Source: Microlunatus flavus (GTDB lineage Bacteria; Actinomycetota; Actinomycetes; Propionibacteriales; Propionibacteriaceae). Taken from it: a stretch of DNA of 64,000 bases. A program made the translations under genes and the position numbers. The stretch covers positions 1 to 64,000 of the forward strand of contig NZ_FOFA01000001.1 in assembly GCF_900110855.1 (NCBI RefSeq), in the 5' to 3' direction. Numbering within the stretch: position 1 is the first letter of the stretch; each line of letters starts with the position of its first letter. Positions 54,250 through 62,967 of the stretch are shown one piece after another. The notes under the pieces were generated by a model. That model saw only the letters and a program-made list of their open reading frames with translations. It did no database searches and was not told where the DNA came from.

Positions 54250-55185
54250 TCAGCTCTCGGTGCCCGGGCCCGTGACCGGGTCGACCGGCTGAGCCGGTTC
54301 GGCGGGACCAGAGGCGGCGTCGGTCGCGTGCTCGTGGGCGGCGGCCACGTCCGCGGGCGTCGGCGTCGTCTTCTTGGCCGTCGTCTTCTTGGCCGCGGCC
54401 TTCTTGGCGGGTGCTCCCGCGGTCGGGGACGGCGCAGCCTTCTTGGTCGCGGCCTTCTTCGCCGGCGCCTTCGTGGCCGCCTTCTTCGCCGCCTGCTCGA
54501 CCTCCCGCTCCTGGGCCAGGGCCTGCGCGGCGCTGGTGCCGTCGCTCTCCGCACTGCCGGTTGCGGCCGTCGCGGCAGCCTCCCGGGCGGCGCGCGTGGC
54601 GCTCTCCGGCGTGACGTCGCCGGACGCCGGGGCGGAGGTCTTGCGGGCCCGGGCGGCCCGGCCGGTCACGTTCCGCCGCACGTCGGTGACGGCCTCGGCG
54701 GCGGTGTCGACCACGGGCTCGACGGTCTCGGCGGCGGCGTCGGCCGCGTCCTTGGCGGCGTCGCCGGTCTCGCGGCGGACCTTGCGCGCGGTCGAGCGCA
54801 CCTCGCCCACCCGCTCGTCGACGACGCGCTTGCCCCGGCCCGCGAGCGAGCTGTAGGTGTCGCGGGACTGCTCCAGCAGCTCCTCGGCTTGGCGCTGCAG
54901 CTCGGCGAGACGCGTCCGCGTCGTCTCCGGGAGCGCCCGGAACTGCTCGGGCAGCGTGGACAGGAACTCGCGCAGCTCGTCGGCGTTGACCCGGGCCTGC
55001 TCGGCGCGCTCCAGGCGCTTGTCGCGGATCTCGGCGAAGCGCTGCTCCGCGCGGCGCTGACGCTCGGCGAGGGTCTCGCGGAACGTCTCGGCGATCACGT
55101 CGGCGAGACCGGCGACCGCGTAGAAGGGACCGAGGTCGGACTCGGCGGGCGTCGTACGACGGTCGTCGTCGGGCGTCGAGGTCAT
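54250..55185 (-). CDS. HbhA-like heparin-binding/helical protein
   Basis: A 311-residue protein with the architecture of mycobacterial heparin-binding haemagglutinin. The long N-terminal coiled coil (about residues 18-130: FYAVAGLADVIAETFRETLAE, then RLAELQRQAEELLEQSRDTY) is followed by an Ala-rich stretch and a Lys/Ala/Pro C-terminal region with AKKAATKAPAKKA-type repeats. It differs in having another ~45 acidic/neutral residues after the Lys-rich part. There is no signal peptide, as in HbhA. Its ATG overlaps the stop of the HTH gene (ATGA), the same order as Rv0474-hbhA. Roles in envelope, lipid inclusions or nucleoid binding are possible. Confidence 0.78.
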   Translation of the reverse strand: MTSTPDDDRRTTPAESDLGPFYAVAGLADVIAETFRETLAERQRRAEQRFAEIRDKRLERAEQARVNADELREFLSTLPEQFRALPETTRTRLAELQRQAEELLEQSRDTYSSLAGRGKRVVDERVGEVRSTARKVRRETGDAAKDAADAAAETVEPVVDTAAEAVTDVRRNVTGRAARARKTSAPASGDVTPESATRAAREAAATAATGSAESDGTSAAQALAQEREVEQAAKKAATKAPAKKAATKKAAPSPTAGAPAKKAAAKKTTAKKTTPTPADVAAAHEHATDAASGPAEPAQPVDPVTGPGTES

Positions 55186-55649
55186 GGCTGCTCCTTGGGG
55201 GTGGTGGTGGCGTCGACGGGGTCCGGCGCGCCTGCGTCGGGTGCGGCGTCGGAGGGGGGCTCGGACGGGGTGTCGGGGGGCTCGGCGAGCACGGCGGCGT
55301 CCTCGGCGACGAAGCTGCGGTACACGTCGAGCAGCACCTGCTTGTGCCGCTCGGTGATCGCGGTGTCGGCCAGCACCGCCGACTCGACACCGCCGGAGGG
55401 GTGCTCGTCGGGGTCGAGGATCCCGGCGCGCACGTAGAGGGACTCGGCCGAGACCCGCAGCGCCTTCGCCAGCTGCTGCAGCACCTCGGCCGACGGCCGG
55501 CGCAGCCCGCGCTCGATCTGGCTGAGGTACGGGTTCGAGACGCCGGTGAGGTCGGCGAGCTGGCGCAGCGTCAGCTCGGCCGCCCGCCGCCGGTCGGCGA
55601 TGAGCTCGCCCACCGACCCCAGCTGCTCGCCGACCGTCCTCCGCACCAC
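55182..55649 (-). CDS. XRE-family regulator upstream of the HbhA-like gene
   Basis: A 155-residue protein with a helix-turn-helix (LTLRQLADLTGVSNPYLSQIERGLRRPSAEVLQQLAKAL, about residues 25-63), a short helical linker, and a Pro/Glu/Asp-rich C-terminal tail (ending DATTTPKEQP). It corresponds to Rv0474. GTG at 55649 is preceded by CACACT ending 6 nt upstream, suggesting a leaderless transcript, and by an inverted repeat at 55659-55678 that may be its own operator. Confidence 0.88.
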   Translation of the reverse strand: MVRRTVGEQLGSVGELIADRRRAAELTLRQLADLTGVSNPYLSQIERGLRRPSAEVLQQLAKALRVSAESLYVRAGILDPDEHPSGGVESAVLADTAITERHKQVLLDVYRSFVAEDAAVLAEPPDTPSEPPSDAAPDAGAPDPVDATTTPKEQP

Positions 55650-55658
55650 GGATCCAGT

Positions 55659-55678
55659 GTGCTTGCAGCAGCAAGCAC
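55659..55678. promoter_or_regulatory. GTGCTTGC-AGCA-GCAAGCAC operator candidate
   Basis: A perfect 8-bp inverted repeat (55659-55666/55671-55678), followed by two further AAGCA direct units (55680-55689), overlaps the promoter of the XRE gene. A compact dyad at the regulator's own promoter fits autoregulation. Confidence 0.55.
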
Positions 55679-55884
55679 AAGCAAGCAAGGGGAAGCACGC
55701 AACCTTCTGAGCGCCTCAAAGCGCCCCGGGGCGCCTTCCCTCCCCCCGGTTCCGGACGAACCGCTGACACACGACGACGGATCGGGCCGATGCGGTGGCG
55801 TCTCTCAGCGATTCGCCCGACGGGGCGGGCGAGGGTGGGTCTGGGGCGTCACACCATCGCAACGCGCGGGGCTCGACGTGAAAC

Positions 55885-55906
55885 AGACCAGCCGCCACAC
55901 TGGTCT
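55885..55906 (+). promoter_or_regulatory. Leader hairpin before the APC permease
   Basis: AGACCAG (55885-55891) and CTGGTCT (55900-55906) pair around an 8-nt loop, 30 bp before the GTG start. The 286-bp gap between this and the XRE gene has no ORF; TCACACCAT may contain the -10. Confidence 0.4.
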
Positions 55907-55935
55907 CCCCCTGCAAGCCCGCCGAAGGAGCAGCC

Positions 55936-57378
55936 GTGAGCCAGACGACCACCGCCGACCGGCCCGGGGAGACCTCGGAGCAGCTCGAGCTCAAGCGGGT
56001 GATGGGACCCAAGCTCCTGCTGCTGTTCATCGTCGGCGACATCCTCGGCACGGGCATCTACGCCGTCACCGGAACCGTCGCCAAGGAGGTCGGCGGCGTC
56101 GTCTGGCTGCCGTTCCTGGTCGCCTTCGCCGTCGCGCTCGTCACCGCGTTCTCCTACCTGGAGCTCGTGACCAAGTTCCCGCAGGCGGCCGGCGCGGCGC
56201 TCTACGCGCACAAGGCCTTCGGCATCCACTTCGTGACGTTCCTGCTGGCCTTCGCGGTCATGTGCTCGGGCATCACGTCGGCCTCGACGGCGTCGCGGGC
56301 GTTCGCGGCCAACCTCGAGGCGATGGTCAACGTGGTCCGCGCCGAGTGGCTGGGCGGCGCCGAGGTCGACATCTCCGCCGGGCTGACGACCGTCCTCGCC
56401 GTCTGCTTCATGCTCGTCATCGCCCTGATCAACCTCCGCGGCGTGGCCGAGAGCGTCTACGCGAACATCGTGCTGACCTGCGTGGAGCTCACCGGCCTGC
56501 TGATCGTGATCTTCGTCGGCTTCTACGCCTTCACCCAGGGCAAGGCGGACCTCTCCCGCGTCGTCATGTTCGACACCCCCGAGGACAAGTCGCTCTTCAT
56601 CGCCGTGACGACGGCGACCTCGCTGGCCTTCTTCGCCATGGTCGGCTTCGAGGACTCGGTGAACATGGCCGAGGAGGTCAAGGACCCGTCACGGGTCTTC
56701 CCCAAGATCCTGCTGACCGGGCTGTCGATCACCGGACTGATCTACGTCCTCGTGTCGATCACGGCGATCGCCCTCGTGCCGGCCGGCGAGCTCGGCGAGG
56801 GCGACGCCCCGCTGCTCAAGGTCGTCAACGCGGGAGCGCCCGACCTGCCGGTGGGCGACGTCTTCCCGCTCATCAGCATGTTCGCGGTCGCGAACACCGC
56901 CCTGATCAACATGCTGATGGCGAGCCGGCTGCTGTACGGGATGGCCAGGCAGCGCGTGCTCCCGCCGGTGCTGGGCCGCGTCCTGCCGGGGCGGCGTACG
57001 CCGTGGGTGGCGATCATCTTCACCAGCCTGCTGGCGGTCGGCCTGATCACCGTCGTCGGCCAGATCAGTGCGCTGGGCGGCACGACCGCGCTGCTGCTGC
57101 TCGGGGTCTTCACCGTGGTCAACGTCTGCTGCCTCGTGCTGCGCCGGCAGCGCGTCGAGCACCAGCACTTCCGCGCCCCGACCTGGCTGCCGGTCGTCGG
57201 CGCTCTCGCGTGCGCCTACCTCGTCGGCCCCTGGACCGGCCGGGCGACCGAGCAGTACGGCATCGCCCTCGTCCTGCTCGGCATCGGCGTCGTGCTGTGG
57301 GCGGTCACCTTCGTCGTCAACCGCGCCCTCTACAGCCGCCACACCTACTTCGAGCGCCCCGAGGAGATCGAGAAGTAG
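55936..57378 (+). CDS. APC-family amino acid permease
   Basis: A 480-residue transporter with about 12 membrane helices. The first helix carries the unwound substrate-binding motif GDILGTGIYAVTG (about residues 34-46), and helix 6 has AFFAMVGFEDSVNMAEEVKDP, typical of the cationic amino acid and related APC transporters. GTG at 55936 has AAGGAG. It is monocistronic. Substrate cannot be specified. Two ~105-bp repeats fill the gap after it. Confidence 0.9.
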   Translation: MSQTTTADRPGETSEQLELKRVMGPKLLLLFIVGDILGTGIYAVTGTVAKEVGGVVWLPFLVAFAVALVTAFSYLELVTKFPQAAGAALYAHKAFGIHFVTFLLAFAVMCSGITSASTASRAFAANLEAMVNVVRAEWLGGAEVDISAGLTTVLAVCFMLVIALINLRGVAESVYANIVLTCVELTGLLIVIFVGFYAFTQGKADLSRVVMFDTPEDKSLFIAVTTATSLAFFAMVGFEDSVNMAEEVKDPSRVFPKILLTGLSITGLIYVLVSITAIALVPAGELGEGDAPLLKVVNAGAPDLPVGDVFPLISMFAVANTALINMLMASRLLYGMARQRVLPPVLGRVLPGRRTPWVAIIFTSLLAVGLITVVGQISALGGTTALLLLGVFTVVNVCCLVLRRQRVEHQHFRAPTWLPVVGALACAYLVGPWTGRATEQYGIALVLLGIGVVLWAVTFVVNRALYSRHTYFERPEEIEK

Positions 57379-57408
57379 GAGGAGCACAGGGAGCCACCGC
57401 CGGGTCCT

Positions 57409-57637
57409 GCGCCGGTGCCTGGACGACCGGACGAGCAGGACACGCTCTTCGTCCTGCTCGGGAGGGAGGAAGGCACCGGGTCAGAGCAGGATCCGCGCCG
57501 GAGCGGAGCGGAGGCAGAAGGCACCGGATCCTGCGCCGGTGCCTGGACGACCGAGCGAGCAGGACACGCTCTTCGTCCTGCTCGGGAGGGAGGAAGGCAC
57601 CGGGTCAGAGCACGATCCGCAGGCGAGGCGCAGCGCG
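57409..57637 (-). repeat. Two tandem copies of the ~105-bp hairpin repeat
   Basis: Inverted copies at 57409-57515 and 57532-57637 (offset 124 bp) lie directly after the GH65 gene in its orientation. The stem is GAGCAGGAC/GTCCTGCTC, changed on both sides relative to GGGCAGGAC/GTCCTGCCC at 20.8 kb, so pairing is retained. Confidence 0.85.
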
Positions 57638-57641
57638 CCCA

Positions 57642-60146
57642 TCAGACGACAGTCGCCTGCGGAACGCTCGCGGTGATGAGGGTGCCGTCCGGACGACGCT
57701 CGCCGCCGCGGGCGCCGAGGGGTCCCTTGAGGCGAGGCCCCTGGTCCTCGAGCGGGACCCAGACCTGCTTCGCCGCGGTGACGACGACGGCGTGCCCGCG
57801 CACGCTCACCTCCACCTGGGTGCCCTCGACGACCTCGAAGCCGATGCGCGTCGGCTCGAGGTCGACGCGGACGCGCGTGCCCTGCAGGGTCAGCGGGAAC
57901 GACAGCCCCGACCACCCGTCGGGCAGGCGCGGGTCGAAGGTGATCACGCCGTTGTAGTCGCGCATCCCGGCGAAGCCGTAGACGAGCGCGTTCCACACCC
58001 CGCCCGTCGACGCGACGTGGACGCCGTCGCTGGTGTTGCCGTGCAGGTCGGCCAGGTCGACGTAGAGCGAGCTGGTGAAGTAGCGCAGCGCCAGGTCGGC
58101 GTAGCCGACCTCCGCGGCGATGATCGACTGCACGACGCCGGACAGGGTCGAGTCGCCGGTGGTGATCGGGTCGTAGTACTCGAAGTCGACGCGCTTCTGC
58201 TCGGCGGTGAAGTGGTCGCCCTGCAGGAACAGCGCCAGCACGACGTCGGCCTGCTTGAGCACCTGGAAGCGGTAGATCACCAGCGGGTGGTAGTGCAGCA
58301 GCAGCGGCCGCTTGTCCATCGGCGTGTGCGCGAGGTCCCACACCTCGCGGTCGAGGAACAGCGAGTCCTGCGGGTTGATGCCCGTCACCGGGTCGAAGAG
58401 GATCGACATCGCCCGGGCGCACGCGGTCCACTCCGCCGCCTCGCCGTCGTGGATGTGCAGCCGCTCGACCGCCCGCTCGTACTCCTCCGGCGCCTCGGTC
58501 TTCATCCAGCCGAGCGTCCACGAGGCCTGGTCGAGGTTGAAGCGGGCCATCACGTTGGTGAAGAGGTTGTCGTTCACCACCGTCGTGTACTCGTCCGGGC
58601 CGGTGACGCCGTGGATGTGGAAGCTGCGCCGCCCGTCGCCGTTCTCGCGCCAGAAGCCGAGGTCGGCCCACATCCGCGCGGTCTCCACGAGGATGTCGAT
58701 GCCCTCGCGGTTCATGAAGTCGTGGTCGCCGCTGGCGGCCACGTACTTGCACAGCGCGTACGCCACGTCGGCGTCGATGTGGTATTGCGCGGTCCCGGCC
58801 GCGTAGTAGGCCGACGCCTCCGAGCCGTTGATCGTGCGCCACGGGTAGAGCGCACCCGCCTGCGTCAGCTCGCGCGCCCGCTGCCGGGCGGCGCCGAGCA
58901 GCTGGTAGCGGAAGCGCATCGCGCTGCGCGCCATCGCCGGGGAGGTGTACGACAGGAACGGCAGGACGTAGATCTCGGTGTCCCAGAAGTAGTGGCCGCT
59001 GTAGCCGGAGCCCGTCACGCCCTTCGCCGGCACGCCGGACTGCTCGGCGCGCGCGGCGGCCTGCGCCACCTGGAACAGGTTCCACCGGACCGCCTGCTGC
59101 AGCTCCGGCTGGTCGTGGAGCACCACGTCGGAGCGCTCCCAGAAGGCGTCGAGCCAGTCGCGCTGGGCGGCGACCTCGCGCTCCACGCCGTGCTGCAGCA
59201 CCCGGTCCAGGGTGCGCCGGCACCGGTCGCTGAGCTCGCGCACGGGCACGCCGCGGGAGGTGTGGTACGCCACGGTCTTGGTCACGGTGATCGTCTGGCC
59301 GCGCGACGCGTTGACCCGGTAGACCATCTTGCCGGTGTCCTCGTCGGCGCTGATGTGCTCGGTGTAGGCGTTCTCGGTCTCGATGCGGTGGTCGACGCCC
59401 ACGGCGAGCGTCATGCCCGACCGCGCGCTGCGGTAGCCGATCATCAGCCGCGTGCCGTCGGCCCAGTGCATCTGCGGCTCGAGCACCCGCTCGGAGAAGC
59501 CGTCGGCCTTGCGGGGGTCGGCGAGGTTGCCCTCGCCCATCGCCGCCGAGCGCACGTGGTACTCGTCGCGCCCGTCCTGGCGGTTGAGCGTCTGGCTGGA
59601 GATCACCACCGGTGCGGAGTCGTCCAGCATCGTGACCTCGAACGTCATGATCGCCAGGTGCCGCTGGGTGAAGCTGACCATGCGCGTCGAGGTGACCTGC
59701 ACCCGCTTGCCGGCCGGGGTGCGCCAGATCAGGTCGCGCCGCAGGCGGCCCTCGCGGAAGTCGAGCGTGCGCTCGTAGCACTCGAGGTCGGCGACGGGCA
59801 GCAGCAGCGGCTCGTCGTCGACGTAGAGCTTGATCGTCTTGTTGTCGGGAGCGTTGACGATGGTCTGCCCGACGCGCGCGAAGCCGAAGGCCTCCTCCGC
59901 GTGCCGGATCGGCCAGGTCTCGTGGAAGCCGTTGACGAAGGTCCCGTGCGCGTAGGTCTCGCGCCCCTCCTCCACGTTGCCGCGCATGCCCAGGTAGCCG
60001 TTGCCGACCGCGAAGAGGGTCTCGGTGACGCCGAGGTCCTCGGAGCTGTAGACGGTCTCGCTGAGGCTCCAGTCGCGGACCGGGAAGCGGACCCGGTCGA
60101 GCGGGTCACGGTGGAGCGGAGGCGTGTCCTCGTGGCTGCCGCGCAT
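57642..60146 (-). CDS. Glycoside hydrolase family 65 disaccharide phosphorylase
   Basis: An 834-residue cytosolic phosphorylase of the trehalose/maltose/kojibiose type. The N-terminal beta-sandwich (about 1-270) is followed by the (alpha/alpha)6 barrel. GYSGHYFWDTEIYVLPF and the catalytic acid in HGVTGPDEYT (Glu about 516) are family signatures, as is MDKRPLLLHYHPLVIYRFQVLKQADVV. It cleaves an alpha-glucosyl disaccharide with phosphate, giving beta-glucose 1-phosphate and glucose. The adjoining beta-phosphoglucomutase gene, overlapped by one base (TGATG), uses that product. Confidence 0.93.
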   Translation of the reverse strand: MRGSHEDTPPLHRDPLDRVRFPVRDWSLSETVYSSEDLGVTETLFAVGNGYLGMRGNVEEGRETYAHGTFVNGFHETWPIRHAEEAFGFARVGQTIVNAPDNKTIKLYVDDEPLLLPVADLECYERTLDFREGRLRRDLIWRTPAGKRVQVTSTRMVSFTQRHLAIMTFEVTMLDDSAPVVISSQTLNRQDGRDEYHVRSAAMGEGNLADPRKADGFSERVLEPQMHWADGTRLMIGYRSARSGMTLAVGVDHRIETENAYTEHISADEDTGKMVYRVNASRGQTITVTKTVAYHTSRGVPVRELSDRCRRTLDRVLQHGVEREVAAQRDWLDAFWERSDVVLHDQPELQQAVRWNLFQVAQAAARAEQSGVPAKGVTGSGYSGHYFWDTEIYVLPFLSYTSPAMARSAMRFRYQLLGAARQRARELTQAGALYPWRTINGSEASAYYAAGTAQYHIDADVAYALCKYVAASGDHDFMNREGIDILVETARMWADLGFWRENGDGRRSFHIHGVTGPDEYTTVVNDNLFTNVMARFNLDQASWTLGWMKTEAPEEYERAVERLHIHDGEAAEWTACARAMSILFDPVTGINPQDSLFLDREVWDLAHTPMDKRPLLLHYHPLVIYRFQVLKQADVVLALFLQGDHFTAEQKRVDFEYYDPITTGDSTLSGVVQSIIAAEVGYADLALRYFTSSLYVDLADLHGNTSDGVHVASTGGVWNALVYGFAGMRDYNGVITFDPRLPDGWSGLSFPLTLQGTRVRVDLEPTRIGFEVVEGTQVEVSVRGHAVVVTAAKQVWVPLEDQGPRLKGPLGARGGERRPDGTLITASVPQATVV

Positions 60147-60862
60147 CAGTCGACCAGCTCGGCGAGGTCGCGCACGACGCGGTCCGCGCCGCCCTGCTCG
60201 AGGCTCTCCACCCCGGCGCCGCGGTCGACGCCGACGACCAGGCCGAACCCGCCGTCGTGGCCCGCGCGCACCCCCGACACCGCGTCCTCGAAGACGACGG
60301 CCCGGGCCGGCTCGACGCCCAGCCGGCGCGCGCCCTCCAGGTACGTGTCCGGCGCGGGCTTGCCCGGCAGGCCGGCCTCGGCGGCGACCTGTCCGTCCAC
60401 GACCACCTCGAAGCGGTCAGCGAGGCCGGCGGCGTCGAGCACGGCCGGTGCGTTGCGGGAGGACGAGACGACCGCGACCTTGGTCCCCGTCTGCTCGAGG
60501 TGGTCGAGCAGCGCCACCGAGCCCGGGTACGGCTCCACCCCGTCGGTGGCCAGCGCGGCGGCGAAGAAGGCGTTCTTGCGGTTGCCGAGCCCGCAGACGG
60601 TGTCGCGGTCGGCCGGGTCGGACGGCTCGCCCTCGGGCAGCGTCAGGTCGCGCGAGGCGAGGAAGTCGCGGACGCCGTCGTAGCGCGGCTTGCCGTCGAT
60701 GAAGTCGAAGTAGTCGCTCTCGAGGTACGGACGGTCGGTGATCCCGCGCAGCGTCAGGTAGTCGGTGAACAGGTCGCGCCAGGCACGCATGTGCACCTCG
60801 GCGGTCGGCGTCAGCACGCCGTCGAGGTCGAAGAGCGCAGCGTCGTAGTCGTGCCAGTCCAC
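60146..60862 (-). CDS. pgmB: Beta-phosphoglucomutase-like HAD hydrolase
   Basis: A 238-residue HAD-family enzyme converting beta-glucose 1-phosphate to glucose 6-phosphate. Nucleophile and acid/base Asp lie in LFDLDGVLTPT (Asp12 and Asp14). VVSSSRNAP is motif II, GKPAPDTYLEGA has the motif III Lys, and VFEDAVSGVRAG is motif IV. The GTG at 60862 is preferred over an ATG at 60895: TACGCT (minus strand, 60871-60876) ends 8 nt upstream, and the longer start would overlap this promoter. It heads a two-gene operon with the GH65 phosphorylase. Confidence 0.93.
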   Translation of the reverse strand: MDWHDYDAALFDLDGVLTPTAEVHMRAWRDLFTDYLTLRGITDRPYLESDYFDFIDGKPRYDGVRDFLASRDLTLPEGEPSDPADRDTVCGLGNRKNAFFAAALATDGVEPYPGSVALLDHLEQTGTKVAVVSSSRNAPAVLDAAGLADRFEVVVDGQVAAEAGLPGKPAPDTYLEGARRLGVEPARAVVFEDAVSGVRAGHDGGFGLVVGVDRGAGVESLEQGGADRVVRDLAELVD

Positions 60863-60902
60863 GAGAGTGAAGCGTAGAGGGGGAATGTGACGCATCTTCT
60901 GT

Positions 60903-61016
60903 CCTCGCTCCGCTCGGACGCGCCTCGCGCTCCAACCCGCTGCCTTCCTCCCTCCCTCGCAGGACGAAGAGCGTGTCCTGCTCGCTCGGTCGTCCAGGCC
61001 CCGGCGCGCGAGCCGG
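60903..61016 (+). repeat. Sixth copy of the ~105-bp hairpin repeat
   Basis: A forward copy between divergent pgmB and the asparaginase gene. The stem is CGCAGGAC/GTCCTGCTCG with loop GAAGAGCGT. Unlike the other copies it is upstream of a gene rather than downstream. Confidence 0.8.
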
Positions 61017-61052
61017 TGGTGGTCAGGAACACGGCCGGGCCCCGGGGCGTCC

Positions 61053-61065
61053 TAGGGTCGGGCGC
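61053..61065 (+). promoter_or_regulatory. Leaderless promoter -10 of the asparaginase gene
   Basis: TAGGGT (61053-61058) ends 7 nt before the GTG at 61066, the same arrangement as at 24810. Confidence 0.5.
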
Positions 61066-62043
61066 GTGACCAGCCCGTTCGACAGCGATCCGATCCTCGT
61101 GGAGGTCGTCCGCGACGGCCTCGTGGAGAGCGTCCACCACGGCCGGGTGGCCGTGACCGGGCCCGACGGTTCGCTGCTCGCCGCGCTCGGGGACCCCGGC
61201 GCGCTCGTCTACCCGCGCAGCGCCAACAAGCCTCTGCAGGCGGTCGGGATGGTGCGCGCGGGTCTCGACCTCGAGGGCGAGCTGCTCGCGCTGGCGTGCG
61301 CCTCGCACTCCGGCGAGCCCTTCCACCGCGAGGGCGCCGCGCGGATCCTGACGCTGGCCGGGCTCGACGAGACCGCGCTGCAGGACCCGCCGGACTGGCC
61401 GCTCGACGAGTTGGCCAAGGAGGAGCTGCTCCGCGCAGGCGCCAGCAGGTCCCGCCTGGCCATGAACTGCTCCGGCAAGCACGCGGCGATGCTGCTGACC
61501 GCGGTGCGCTCGGGCGCCGACACGGCCACCTACCTCGCGCCGGAGCACCCGGTGCAGCGCGCGATCGAGCAGGCGCTGGGCGACCTGGCCGGCGAGGAGC
61601 CGGCCGGACCCGCCGTCGACGGCTGCGGGGCGCCGCTGTGGGCCCTGTCCCTCACCGCGCTCGCGCGGGCCTTCGGCCGCCTGGCGGCCAGCACGGAGGC
61701 GACGGAGCAGAAGGTGGCTGACGCGGTGCGCGCGCACCCGGCGTACGTGTCGGGGACCCGGCGCGACGAGCTCGCCCTCCACCAGGGCCTGCCGGGCGTC
61801 GTCGCGAAGGCGGGCGCCGAGTCGGTCTACGCCGTCGGGCTGCCGGACGGGCGAGGGGTCGCCCTCAAGATCGATGACGGTTCGACGCGCGGCCGCGCGG
61901 TCGCCATGGCCGCGGTGCTCCAGCGGCTCGGCCTCGAGGCCGACGTCCTGGCCGAGCAGGCCTCGTTCCCGGTGCTCGGCGGCGGGCGGCCGGTGGGCGA
62001 GGTCCGCCCGTACGCCCCGACGCTCGCAGGCATCGGGGCGTAA
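61066..62043 (+). CDS. L-asparaginase II (rhizobial type)
   Basis: A 325-residue member of the asparaginase II family (distinct from the E. coli AnsA/AnsB fold). Characteristic motifs are YPRSANKPLQAVGMV, ACASHSGEPFHREG, MNCSGKHAAML, VDGCGAPLWALSLTALA and a KIDDGSTRGRA segment. It hydrolyses asparagine to aspartate and ammonia. GTG at 61066 is fixed by the -10 element at 61053. No signal peptide is seen. Confidence 0.9.
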   Translation: MTSPFDSDPILVEVVRDGLVESVHHGRVAVTGPDGSLLAALGDPGALVYPRSANKPLQAVGMVRAGLDLEGELLALACASHSGEPFHREGAARILTLAGLDETALQDPPDWPLDELAKEELLRAGASRSRLAMNCSGKHAAMLLTAVRSGADTATYLAPEHPVQRAIEQALGDLAGEEPAGPAVDGCGAPLWALSLTALARAFGRLAASTEATEQKVADAVRAHPAYVSGTRRDELALHQGLPGVVAKAGAESVYAVGLPDGRGVALKIDDGSTRGRAVAMAAVLQRLGLEADVLAEQASFPVLGGGRPVGEVRPYAPTLAGIGA

Positions 62044-62065
62044 CGGGGCGGACCTCGCCGGCCGA

Positions 62066-62842
62066 CTACTTCTTCTTGCTCTTCTTCTTGTCGTCCTTCT
62101 TGGACTTCGACTTCTTGTCGTCGTCCTTCTTGGACGACTTCGACTTCTTGGCGTCGTCCTTGGTGCTCTTCTTGTCGTCCTTCTTCGACGACGGCGCGGC
62201 CTTCTTCGCGGCCTTCGGCGCGGACGGCTCGCTCGCCCCGGTCGCCGCCGCAGTCTGAACCGTCGCCTCGAGCCGGGCCAGACGCTCCTCCGCGCTTGCC
62301 AGCGCACGGCTCAGCACCTTGAGCTGGTCGCCCTGCGCGTCGACCTGGTTGTCGATCTCGGTGATGACGTCGCTCACCGGGGTGTCGATCGTCGCCGGGC
62401 GCGCGGGGGCCGGGGCCGCCGCCTTGCGGGCGCCGGTCGAGCGCGGGCGACGGGTGAGCCGCTCGGCGGTCTCCTCGGGCAGCGCCTGCTTGTTGTTCGG
62501 CGCGTCGAGCGGCGAGTCCGGGGTCTCGGCGCCCGACTGCGGCGTCGGCGCGGGCGTGCTGGCCGTCTTGCGCGGCGTCGTGGTGGTCTTGCGCGGGGTG
62601 GTCGCCTTGCGGGGCGTCGTCGTCTTGCGCGCGGTCGTCGTGCGCGGCGTCGTGGTGCGGCGCGTGGTCGTCTTCTTCGCCGGCGGCGCTCCCGCCGGCG
62701 CGGTGCCGGCGTCGGCGGCCTCGTTCCCGGGCGTCACGCTCGGCTCGTCGGCGGTCGTCGCGCTGGTGTCGGTCGGGGCCGCGGGACGCTCGGCGGCGTC
62801 GTCGGCGGCGGGCGTGGCCGCGTCGGCGGTCGGTTCGGTCAT
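62066..62842 (-). CDS. Low-complexity Lys/Thr/Asp-rich coiled-coil protein
   Basis: A 258-residue protein that I do not recognise. It has four zones: an acidic Ala/Asp/Thr start (1-50); a basic Thr/Arg/Lys tract with TTTPRK-type repeats (about 54-93); a helical heptad region that could form a coiled coil (about 155-195, ITEIDNQVDAQGDQLKVLSRA); and a Lys-rich end alternating SKKDD and KKSK (about 210-258). The charge pattern suggests binding to nucleic acid, polyphosphate or envelope polyanions. ATG at 62842. It shares its Lys-rich end, but not sequence, with the HbhA-like protein. Confidence 0.65.
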   Translation of the reverse strand: MTEPTADAATPAADDAAERPAAPTDTSATTADEPSVTPGNEAADAGTAPAGAPPAKKTTTRRTTTPRTTTARKTTTPRKATTPRKTTTTPRKTASTPAPTPQSGAETPDSPLDAPNNKQALPEETAERLTRRPRSTGARKAAAPAPARPATIDTPVSDVITEIDNQVDAQGDQLKVLSRALASAEERLARLEATVQTAAATGASEPSAPKAAKKAAPSSKKDDKKSTKDDAKKSKSSKKDDDKKSKSKKDDKKKSKKK

Positions 62843-62922
62843 CTGCGGTCCTCGGGTTCGGCGGGGTGGGTGGGGTGCTCGGCAGGCTGGATCCGGGGGT
62901 GGCTTACCCGCCCCGGAGACGA

Positions 62923-62952
62923 CTCAGCCGCCACCGTGCGGTGGCGGCTGAG
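62923..62952. terminator. Hairpin between csbD and the Lys-rich gene
   Basis: CTCAGCCGCCACC (62923-62935) and GGTGGCGGCTGAG (62940-62952) pair perfectly with a 4-nt loop, right after the csbD stop. Confidence 0.85.
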
Positions 62953-62967
62953 ACGAGGACGTCGTGC

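Noticed and set aside
55344-60683. 1779-codon plus-strand open frame
   Set aside because: It crosses five real genes on both strands and has Arg/Val/His-rich composition without motifs; a G+C artefact.
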